Below are positions 34,903 through 46,100 of a stretch of DNA of 64,000 nt, piece after piece. The notes below the pieces were generated by a model. That model saw only the letters and a list, made by a program, of their open reading frames with translations, did no database searches and was not told the origin of the DNA. The stretch spans positions 11,348,501-11,412,500 of the forward strand of contig NC_059544.1 of assembly GCF_905220415.1 (NCBI RefSeq), read 5' to 3'. The position numbers and the translations under genes were made by a program. This DNA is from Colias croceus (lineage: Eukaryota; Arthropoda; Insecta; Lepidoptera; Pieridae). Positions within the stretch are counted from its first letter, which is position 1; each line of letters opens with the position of its first letter.

Positions 34903-36140
34903 TCCTGGATAGTGTACAGAACAAGTACAATAATTTACTATTACATAATCTTATTACAATAATAATACATACCTATTATTTAGTAAAATGAAGCGTCACT
35001 ATTTTCGAGAATTGATGATGAGTCACAATAATTAATAAATCTTCTGAGAATTTTTGTAGATGTGATACGAGATGGCGTCTGGAGACGAGTACCAAGAAAA
35101 TATTGCTGGATATTAAAAAAGAACTTGCTGTTCCGCACAGTTTTATTCAAAAGCAAGTGTCTCTATAATGGCATTAGGCATATACACAGAGCAAGTAATA
35201 TAGGAATATAATATGTTATTCGGTACTAAAGCTACATCCTTGCTAAGTTTCATCAAAATCCGTTCAGTGGTTTTTGCGTAAAAGAGTAGCTAACATACAT
35301 CCACACTTATAAACTTAAGCTTTTATAATATTTTTATTATATTAAGAAGTTTATTTGAATTTAAATAATATATTAATTATTACCTATTATTTATAAATGA
35401 CTCGCATTATTGTGGTTGGTGGTTTCTATATTTTGAATCCTAATAATTTAAATTGTTATAAAACAATTTACCAGTATTGTATCTACTTCCTTAATTCTTG
35501 ACCACATGAATGCAAAAAGAAACAAAAATTGAATAAACATTACGAAGGTAAAATCTCAAGCAACCGCTAACAAGCGTATGTAATAAAACAAGCTAAAATG
35601 CAATGTGCGGGCGTCTGAACTCGCACTAGGCGCAAATAAAACAAAGCTGCACGGGTTTCCCCAACCACCACATTTGCATTTAGTTTCCTACGTCAGAAAC
35701 TACATCGTGAATTATTTATTATATTTAGGTTTTACGACGAAATGACGTGGTCTGCTCCTTAAATATTATTTTGCTGATTTGAAAAATTCAAAACTAACGG
35801 GAGAATCTCTATTTTGCAATATCTGGAAATACACAAGAATATTGAAGGACTCAAAATTTTGAAATAATTGTTTATTTATGTTTCTCATTCTATTTACCAT
35901 TTTAAAAAGTATTGAAAATTTCTATTTTATTTGAAAATACTTACTTACCTACTTACTTAGTTACTTGAAAGTTGAAAGTAAAATAATTTACATATATAAT
36001 ATTTAAATTACCAACATAAAATTGAGAATGCAAAAAAAGTTTAAATTCTGTGATATGTTATTTTATATGACATGCATACAACATACCTGTATAAATAAAA
36101 ATTATAATGGAAAATACTTACAAAAAATATAAAAAAGAGT
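34903..36140. other. intergenic region before the tRNA
   Basis: No coding exon or element boundary recognised. A short block at 35215-35310 (agctacatccttgctaagtt, catcaaaatccgttcagtgg) looks like a retroelement 3' fragment. The rest is AT-rich. Confidence 0.45.
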
Positions 36141-36222
36141 CGCTGAGGACAGGATTCGAACCTGCGCGGGTAGAACCCATTGGATTTCAAGTCCAACTCC
36201 TTAACCACTCGGACACCTCAGC
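36141..36222 (-). tRNA. tRNA-Ser (anticodon TGA)
   Basis: 82 nt on the minus strand. Acceptor stem GCTGAGG pairs with CCTCAGC, with discriminator G. The anticodon arm is GTTGGACTTGAAATCCAAT with loop anticodon TGA. The variable arm is long, as in class II tRNAs (TGGGTTCTACCC-type stem), and the T arm is GCAGGTTCGAATCCTGT. No intron. A run of T follows on the minus strand (aaaaaa at 36131-36136), the Pol III terminator. The intact stems suggest a functional gene. Confidence 0.95.
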
Positions 36223-36465
36223 TGTGATGAGTGATGTGAAATTATACACCATTTTTATTTTATATATTTAATGATATTCATGACGTCACTAAAATTTGTT
36301 CAGCTGTAATTTTTTTGGGCTTATTTTTTTTTTATTATAAAGAGAAAGCCAATATGTAAAGGCACGTAACGGTAAGATGACGTAAACTAAATATACTTCG
36401 GCAATTATTTGCTAGGTAAGTACCAGTTACCAGATAAATAATATTATCATCTAAGACCTAAAAAA

Positions 36466-36548
36466 AGAGCAACTATAGAGTTTCTTGCCGGTCCTTCTCC
36501 ATAGATACTGCTTTCCGAATCGGTGGAAATGAGTAAATATTTTCTAAT
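36466..36548 (+). repeat. CR1/Daphne-like LINE 3'-end fragment
   Basis: Matches the full LINE's 3' UTR at gagcaactatagagtttctt, gccggtccttctccatagat and actgctttccgaatcggtgg, then diverges. It lies between the tRNA and the ETS gene. Confidence 0.8.
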
Positions 36549-37148
36549 CGAAAGCATCAAATGATTCGCGAACAGTTTATTTCTTATAATTAGTCACCAA
36601 TATAAAAGTAATTTATCAACCGATAGACTCATAACTTTCAACCGGAACTTTCTTCCGCACCTACGGGACCAGGGTCCGACCTACTTCTGGCTAGACAGAC
36701 ATTCAATTTGACTCACTAATTGAGATTAAAGTTGTACTAAAAAATCATTGCGCAGCTTCCGAGAATGCGTTTTCCTCGTCACCGAATGAATAAGCGCTAC
36801 GTCACAGATGACGATTGTTTTAATAAAAAGCACGGTGAGTTCGCGCGGCCCGCCATAGTAGCACATACTCGTGGCCCGGGATGATATCAAATGATCAATT
36901 AGTGGGGAAATTAACCCTGACCATATTCAAACTATTATAAAAACCCGCGAAATTTGAATCGTGATTTATTAAGTGCAATTTTCATGTTTCGTTTAACAAG
37001 TTATTTATCAAATTACAAGCTTTAAAAATGGTGTTAAATAATTGTAATGTATCCTGAATTTGTGAATAAAGTGATAAATAGATAAACTGGTGAAAGGTTG
37101 ATAGTGCTGTGTGTGTAGTGAGGCACGCTGGCGCCCCGCAATGCCTGC
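36549..37148 (+). promoter_or_regulatory. upstream region and 5' leader of the long ETS transcript
   Basis: Precedes the first ATG used by the PNT-containing isoform. It carries an AP-1-type TGACTCA at 36709-36715 and tacgtcacagatgacg near 36798, a possible CRE-like pair. No TATA box is obvious. Motif calls are by sequence match only. Confidence 0.4.
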
Positions 37149-40100
37149 ATGGAGTCCCTCCCTCCGCCGCCCTCCGACACGGACACCGACTCGGGGGATG
37201 AAACCGTACCTGCCGGTAAATAGTTTTAGTTTTTTTGTTTTAGAAGATAACGTTATTAAGAGATATAAGGTATATAAAATATCTTAAAAAGTTTATGCAT
37301 GTGGTGTTAGCCTTTAAGTAGCTGTTGCATTTATATAAGTTATTTTGTGTTCTTGTTTCTGTATGTTTAAGTTGATGTAAACAACTGTTGGCTGACCTTC
37401 AATAAATAAATAAATATTGTTATCATTTGATTATCTTTAACACGCTTTTTATACTTACAATTAATAACGAATCATGAATGATAGAATGGTTGTCGTGGTG
37501 TGTTTTCTTAAACAGAAAATTATAAAGAATAAGGGAATATATTTTAAATTGTAATTTTTAATATTTTAATGTAATTCAATTGAAATTTTATGTTTCTATT
37601 GAATTACATAATATACAGTCTAATATCTCTCGTCTGTTGATACTGCGATTTTACGGCCGGCGGAAAACTAATATGTACATCGTTGCTCTACCTACATTTT
37701 TTTCTTCTTCACAAAATTATTCTAATAAGTAATATGTAACTTATTTACTTATTATAATAAAATATTTATCAAGAATCCGAAAAGAAGAAATAAGTCGCAG
37801 GTTTTGAGTTTGAGTTTGAATAGTAACATCGAATTGAAAATTAGATTGTTTGTTTTATTGTTAACTTAACTTTAATACTTATCCACTCAATATACCTACT
37901 ATATAAATTCGAAAAAAACACAAGAGAACAGGTAGTTAGTACATACATTTAAATTCCCAAAAAAATCGTTTCGTTTAGAATCTCGCTTCTAAGTTTAGGC
38001 CTAAATGTCGTAAGATTAGACATTATTAATTATTATGAAGAAACATATTGTCAGTATTGTTCTTTAATTAATTAAATTATCTATTAAATATTTAATTTAC
38101 AGAAGTTCCTTTCATTTATAAAAATTCATAAATATGTCTGGAAGCTCATAGATACCTATAACTACCTACATAGATGGTTTTCGGAAAATTCTTAAGATTG
38201 GATTAATTAACAATACAATCTAGGTGGTTATATTAACAATTATAAGAAAAGCTAATTATCAAACATTTAATTGAAAAAATAACATTCCAACAATAAGCGG
38301 ATCCCATTGATTATGTATGTTTTCTATAAATACCTAGGTACCTATTACCATACCTAAATATATTTCAAAAATCTTAATAATTATTTTCTAAAAGAAAGAC
38401 ATTCCAGTTATACCAGTATTTTTACAGCTTACCTAGAGACATAAAGTAATTGAAACTAAAAATGACAGAAAATTAATTTGCACCCCTAAAATGTTTGCAC
38501 TTCAATGAGAATTTCAGAAATCCCCTTTCACGCTTTTGAGAAATGATGTTGCGTCGACATACCAACTTACTATTAAAACTCTTCAGTTTAGTTTTGTGGT
38601 ATCTCTCCACCACATTCAACTCCAAAGCCTACTTTCCTGAATATAGAACTTACTCAATTATTATGCTCGCATCGGTAAGAAAATGCAAACATTATGTTTT
38701 TTTTTTATATTCCAACTTCCAGAGAGAACCTCTATAATCACCCCCATTATAATTATGTATTTGTTAAAATGTTAAATATTCATGTAAAAGTAAGTAGGTA
38801 CATATTTCCTAGTTAATATTATAAATGCGAAAGTTTGTGAGGATGTGTGTGTTTGTTACTCTTTCACGAAAATACTATCTACTGCGCACAGCACACATAA
38901 AGAGGGAACTTGGATTAACACATAGGATAGGTTTTATCCCGGAAATCTCACGGGAACGGGAACTATGCGGGTTTTTCTTTGAAAAGGCGGGCGAAGCCGC
39001 GGGCGGAAAGCTTATAGTCTTACATAATAATGACCCCAACCTCTCAAGATTTCCACGATAATAACCGAATACTTATTAATTATAATTTGGTAGAGTGACG
39101 TACAATTTACACGATGCGCTCTATTATTATGTGTAAATACTATAGTGTTCATTTTGTAAAGTCGAATACATATATATCTATTTACCTATAAATTTCAAGT
39201 TGTACTGTATAATATCATAATAGTTATGTATCTGCACAGAATACTTAACAGTAGCTAATCCTGACCACCTGTGAAAAAATATAAATTGTGCTCTACCAAG
39301 CTCTAATAGTCTATCTCTATACCAAATTTCATCAATATTGGTTCAGTTGCAGAAATTTGAAAGCATTTTCTGTAGGTAATGAGTGTCAATGTCAGAGCTA
39401 TAAAACCTTCATAATAAACAAAAAATAGAAGAACTCGCTAACTAATAATTTTTTTGTATAGAAGTACCTATTAAGTAGTAACCGATCCTTGATAAATGAT
39501 AAGTGTACAAAATACAAATGTTGAATAAAATCTGTAAATTTAAAATGTGTCTGAATCGAGCCTAAAAGAGTTACATACAAATTTTTATATGAAAAATAGA
39601 AATTATTAGCTGTGGCTTAACCCGTAGACTATATATTTACGGGTATTAAAAACGGTATTAAAATATTTTCCTGTCTTTATTTTAATTCATACGAATAGGA
39701 TATTTATCCTAATAGTTTATCAATATTCTCTCCAGATCCAGAGACCTGGGACCGCCGCGATGTGCTGCGCTGCGTGCGCTGGGTGGCGCGCACATTCAGC
39801 GTGCGGGCGCCCCGCAAGCACCTCCTGCCAGACACCGGCGCCGGCCTGCTGCAGCTCACTGAGGAGAACTGGTTGCAGGTGACTGGCACTATTTTATATA
39901 GGTTTTAGATGTCTTATGCACCTGTAAAAGCTTCCTGACCTGTTAAAGCACCTGTAAAAGCTCCCTGACCTGTTAAAGCACCTTTAAAAGCTCCCTGACC
40001 TGTTAATGGCACCTGTAAAAGCTCCCTAGGACCTGTAAAAGCTCCCTGACCTGTTAAAACACCTGTTGCAGCTCCCTGACCAGTTAGACGTCTTGTAGGG

Positions 40101-43100
40101 GACAACTGTATGATGATAATGTTCATATCACTTGTTCAGATTGGTTAGGTGATCTGAACAAGTGATATGGTTATTGGTTAGGTTAACGCTTCGTTTGTAA
40201 ATACGAAAAAGTGTATTTCATTCCCTAAAAGCACATAAATGAGTGCAATACAATATGCATTGCGCTGATATATTGCGTCGTTACATATCCATAAAATAGA
40301 CCAAAAACTAACATGATAATGGCTAGCTGACTGATACATTTGAATGATTGTTTTAATATAATGTAGAGTGCTTTAAAACTAGCTTTCTCTACGATAATAG
40401 TAGATAGACCTTATGTTTTATGAAAAAGGAAAATTTACATTATTTATTAATGCATGTGGCATCATAGGATAAGTATTAAATATTATGCCACAACCACTAC
40501 TAAATGACCCAGATGATTTTGCATTGTTTACGCTTTTTCCCTAACACATTTCTGAAAAAAATATTATATAACATAAACCAGGTTACACTATAAGGAAAAA
40601 CCTAATACTTATGTAGTTGTAAACCCTTATGGTACCTATTTCATTAATAAAATTCTGCTTTAATCTTCAAGATTTCTTCTGTTTAGCTTAAATACCTTAT
40701 AGGTGAGTAAAAAAAACATATAATTTTTAAAAATTTACGGCAAAAGGTATCAAACAGGCGGCGAACCATTATATATAAGTCTTTTTGACCAACTACAAAA
40801 AAGGAGGTCCTGAATTCGTTATGTATTTTATTTAAAACAAAGTATCTTTAGGTGTGCGAAGGCACTTCAGAGGCAGCCCGCATCTACCACGCGTACGTGC
40901 GGCACGCGCACGCGACGGCGAAGGGCCGGCCTCCGCCCCCGCCGTTGCCGGAGCACCAAGCTGCTGCGTCTACTTCACAGCCGATCAGTATGTATTATGA
41001 ATTATTATCATTTATTAATTAAGAATTTGCGTGATGAAAGTGTGTAGAATAGGATAGGTTATAATAATGTTTAGTGTAGCGGAGTGTAGGGAGATGAAAT
41101 TAAAAGCGTCAGCACAGCACCTACAAATGCAAGAGAGTAAGTACTTAGTTATTTTCATTCATAATAAATAATAATCCTCTTTAATTTCATGCTTATTTAA
41201 TTTTAAAGACATTATTTTGAATTCTTGTAAGAATATATATATGATGAATTTGTTGAATGTGGACAGTTAAGTGGTTCTGTAAACTTTAAAAAGATCAATT
41301 TCTCTTCACATAACAAGTTAAAAAAATATCTTAGATTAAGTAAGTTCATCAAGCGTACGCAATCAATTGTAAGAAAGAGTTCTTCAAAAAATGTAGTTCA
41401 ATTAGAGAAAGCCAACAAAAACCTGCATCAGGAATTAGATAAATATCAAAGGGATCTAGATTATTATAAAATCTTGTATGATGTAGAAACAACTGAACTT
41501 AAAGAGAAGATAGACTCCTTAAGTCAAATGTTAAATGATGTGAACCAGAAATATTCTTCTGCCCAAATGCAAATTAACGAGCATATACAACAGGCAGATC
41601 ACCTTATTAAGTTGAGCAATGAGAATATGGATCGTTTTGAGTCTCTGACCAATAAATATGTATGTCAGTGTTTAAACAGTGACAATGAGCAACCGTCGCC
41701 CCATAAGTCTGACTACACAGACATACATAGTGGTAAACCCAATACCACAAATTCAACCAGTAATACTAAACACCTTTCAAAGCAGGAATTGATTGTGTTG
41801 TCAGATAATATTGGTCAGGGATTTGGCGCCATGCTTAACAATTTAGGGCTTAAAGTTACTAATGTTTGTACCCCTAACAGTTCATTTAAATATATAATCA
41901 AATCACTGGATCATTTCAGCTTTAATAAGAATAATATTGTAATTATATTATATGGGGACAGTTTAAATATAAATAATAAGGATATTGATGTAGGATTTAA
42001 AAAAATGTTAGATATTAGTAGTAGGACTAAATGTAAATTTATGATGTGTACATTGCCATACCTACCTGGTTTAACACAAGAACAAAATAGATTAATTCAT
42101 AATATGAATTTAAAATTGTATAACCTAACAAATCATCATCGTGATGCATTTATTTACTTTGACATTAACTTATGTATTAAATCTTTTACTTTGACAAAGA
42201 ATACAGTGTATCTGCCAACTAGATATAAGCGAGAACTTGCTATGTTAATAGCATATAATATTAACCAGTCTGGTACATGTTCGGTATCAGACCATCAATC
42301 TACTACAATTTTATGTAGTAGTTATTATAATATACATCAACCTAGGTTAAGTGTTGACAGTCAATCTAGCCCTAAGCTAGATTTAAACTAGTATATAAGA
42401 CAACAGCTAAGCAGTCTTTTACCATAGTGCATCAAAATATTCAAGGCTTGGCTAGCAAATTGTTAGAAATAGAATTGTTTCTGAATGATAACAATATTAA
42501 AATATTTTGTGTAACAGAACATTGGCTTAAACAATGTCAGTCGTTAGTAAATATTGAAAATTACAAATTAAAAAGTATATACTTTAGGACGCAGGCTATT
42601 CACGGAGGTTCTGTTATTTTTGTACATGATAGTGTAAAATGTAAAGAACGAACTGACATTGTTAGTCTTTCTGTAGAACGGACCATTGAACTGTCCTGTG
42701 TGGAGCTGGAGCGTTATATTATTGTTTGCGTTTATAGACCCCCTTCCAGTGACTATAATATGTTTGAGAAAGTCATGGAAGAAATATTAAAGCGTCTAAG
42801 CAGGAGTAAAAAAAAAGTTATAGTATGTGGTGATTTTAATATTGATTTACTTTTACAAACACAAACGGCTACACGAATTGTTAATTTATTTCAGTCATTT
42901 AATCTATATAAACTTTTTAACGAACCCACACGAATTACTCCTACTTCTGCAACCTGTATTGATAATATATACTGTGACTGCATCTGTTTAGAGAAAAATA
43001 TTCTCAATATATTGACTTCGGATCACTGTGGCCAGAAAGTAGTTTTTGAATGGGATTGCATACCTACATTTAAAAGGATTAATGTTAGGCCTATAACAAA

Positions 43101-46100
43101 AAAAGGCATTAATAAATTTAGAAATAATATTAATAAAAACCTGCCCGTACTAAATGATCAATCCTTTCCTAATAGTCCTTGTGAAATGTTTAAAAATCTT
43201 TTTAATTTAGTACATAATGAATTTGAAAAAATATTTAAAGTTAAATCTTTAAATATTACCAAGGATTTACCTATTAGTAAATGGGCGACAGCTAGTGTAC
43301 ATAGGTGCAGGAACATTCTTTATGAATTATATGGTATGAAGCAATATAATAAAGACCCATCTTTTCTTAGTTATGTTAGAAATTACTCGAAAATTTTTAA
43401 AAAAGTTTGTTTTACTGCAAAGCGTTTGTATATCAAAGAAAAAATACGCGACTCTGATAATAAAGTTAAAACAGTTTGGTCTATTATTAATGGTGAAATG
43501 GGTAAAAGCAAATCAAGTAATACCATAAAACTTGTAAATAATGACAGGGTTATTGACAAAAGTGCTGATGTTGCGCTTGCTTTTGAAGAATTCTTCAGTA
43601 GTGTCCCTGCTACTATTACTAATAGTTTAAATTCGTCTTCAGCACTTGCAGAAACCTTTTTGAAGGACCATGTTGCGGGGTGCAGTACATTATTTGAATT
43701 ACGACACGTAACTGCTAGTGATATTGTTACTGCCTTTAAGACGCTTAATCTAAAAAATACTTGTGATCTTTGGGGAATGTCCGTAAATTTAGTTAATAAT
43801 ATAATAGAAAATATTGCGAAAAATTTAGCTTTCATATTTAATAAGTGTTGTGACTATGGTACATTTCCTAATTTACTAAAGCTTAGTAAAGTTATACCTC
43901 TATTTAAGAAGGGCGATCAAGAAGACTGTAACAATTATAGACCTATCTCTATTTTACCAACATTAAGTAAGGTATTCGAGAAGTTAATATTAAACCAATT
44001 GAGTAGTCATTTTGCATCTAATAATTTACTGCACACCAAACAGTTTGGTTTCACAAAGGGGCGCTCAACCACAGATGCTGGAGTTGCACTTCTAACACAT
44101 ATTTATAAAGCATGGGAAAACTCAAAAAATGCTCTGGGGATATTTTGTGACCTCTCCAAGGCATTTGACTGCGTCGAACATTGTACTTTGTTACGTAAAC
44201 TTAATCACTATGGAATTACAGGAAAAGCCCAGAACCTCATAGCGTCATACCTGCATGATAGGATACAGACTGTAGTTGTTAATGGAGAACGTTCTAGCGG
44301 TGCGTCAATTAACATTGGTGTTCCACAGGGGTCCATTTTAGGTCCCTTCTTGTTCTTGGTATATATCAATGATCTTCCCTATTATTTGCAGGATAGGTGT
44401 GAAATAGTTCTGTTTGCAGATGATACCTCATTAATTTTTAATGTGGATAGGCATGACCCAAATGTTGACGAAGTGAACAGTGCTCTTTTACACATATCTG
44501 AATGGTTTACTGCCAATAATTTATTATTAAATGCCAAAAAAACCACTTGTGTTGAATTTTTACTTCCTAATGTAAAAAAGTTGAACAGAGATATTACCTT
44601 GAACGGGGAGGTATTGCATCCTACTGAGTCTACTGTATTTCTAGGGTTAACATTGGATGAGAAACTACAGTGGGGAGCCCATGTCAACACCGCTGCAGGT
44701 AAGCTCAGTTCAGCTGCATATGCAGTCCGAAAAATAAGGCATCTCACCGATGAAGATACGGCTAGATTGGTTTATTTCAGCTACTTTCATAGCATTATGT
44801 CCTATGGAATTCTACTGTGGGGCAAGGCTGCAGATATAGAAACTATATTTATCTTACAGAAAAGAGCCATTCGCTCTATATATAATTTACGTGCTCGGGA
44901 CTCACTAAGAGATCATTTTAAGAATACTGGTATCCTTACTGTACCATCACAGTATATATTTAATAATATTTTGCATGTTCACAAAAACGCCGACTTACAC
45001 ACAAGAGTAGGAGATAGACACGATTATGGCACAAGGAACAGGAATAGAATTGAAATGCCATTTTTCCGATTAGCTAAAGTTAAAAATTCATTTATGGGTC
45101 AAGGTATACGCTTATACAATAGAATTCCTCTCAATATTAAAGAGTTTAGTAGTTCTGAATTTAAAACTTATATAAAAAATGTACTAGTTCAGAGAGCGTA
45201 CTACAGTATTCAGGAATATATGGACGATAAAGACCCATGGAGGGTTGTCGCGTAAAAACCACAGGACAGTTCTTTGCATATTATGATATATTATGTATAA
45301 GTTAGATATAAGTTACATATTATGTAATATTGACATGATTTTAAAAGAGCAACTATGGAGTTTCTTGCCGATTCTTCTCCATAGATACTGCTTTCCGAAT
45401 CGGTGGTAAATGTTAAAAATACTTATGTAATGACGATTCGAAAGTGCTACTAAATAGTAGTCTAATTGAATAAATGAATGTTTGAGTTTGAGTTTGACTT
45501 TGAATAAAAATGTACATAATTCTTGTACTTGGATGTAAAAATAAATGTGTTCTTTTATTACATAATATATTAAACAGTATTTTTTGTTACGAAACTCCAT
45601 AACTTGTATCGATAAGTTTCATCTAAAAATACTTTAACTTTGCAAAATTTAGAAATGCAGGTGCAATTATTAACAAATAGCTTACCGCCCGCGGCTTCGC
45701 CCGCTTTGTCTAAAACATAATAAATTATATACTAAAACCTTCTCCTTGAATCACTCTATCTATTAAAAAAAACCGCATCAGAATCCGTTGCGTAGTTTTA
45801 AAGATTTAATCATACAAAGGGACATAGGGACAGAGAAAGCGACTTCGTTTTATTATTTTATACTATGTAGTGATGATGATGATGATGATAAAAGCCCGCT
45901 CTACAATTAGCGTGTTCCAACTTCCATAATATACTTAGTTTACTGAATTATAAACTCACTATAATTTTATAAAAAATACATGAAAGGGAAAACAATTTTA
46001 TTGAAGTATAATTTATCGATCACTCAGTGTAATAATATGAGCAAACTAAAATACTTTAGAGTTTAGAGTTTAGACGACCGCATTTTTTAAAACAGCGCCA

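Larger units (their letters stand above)
41230..45517 (+). mobile_element. 5'-truncated CR1/Daphne-like LINE with intact EN-RT
   Basis: The element is flanked by a candidate 10-bp target duplication, AATTCTTGTA (41220-41229 and 45518-45527). It carries ORF1 (open from its first bases, no start codon, so 5'-truncated), ORF2 in the -1 frame, and a 3' UTR ending in TTTGAG repeats followed by an A-rich tail. The same 3' end is dispersed at 30284, 36466 and 54985. Neither ORF has an internal stop, suggesting a recent insertion. It lies in sense in the large ETS intron. The family name rests on RT and endonuclease style and an esterase-like ORF1; CR1 or a relative is safe, Daphne is a guess. Confidence 0.88.

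Noticed and set aside
35060..35110. Short ATG-led frame (MASGDEYQ...) before the tRNA
   Set aside because: Stops after 14 codons with no plausible donor or downstream exon.
39918..40085. CRISPR-like array
   Set aside because: Units are contiguous without unique spacers, and the genome is eukaryotic.
39914..40126. Repetitive minus-strand protein of ten-residue units
   Set aside because: Product of a 30-bp minisatellite whose period is a multiple of three; no start or splice support.
43383..44747. Minus-strand frames of 150 and 121 codons inside the LINE
   Set aside because: Antisense shadows of the reverse transcriptase frame.
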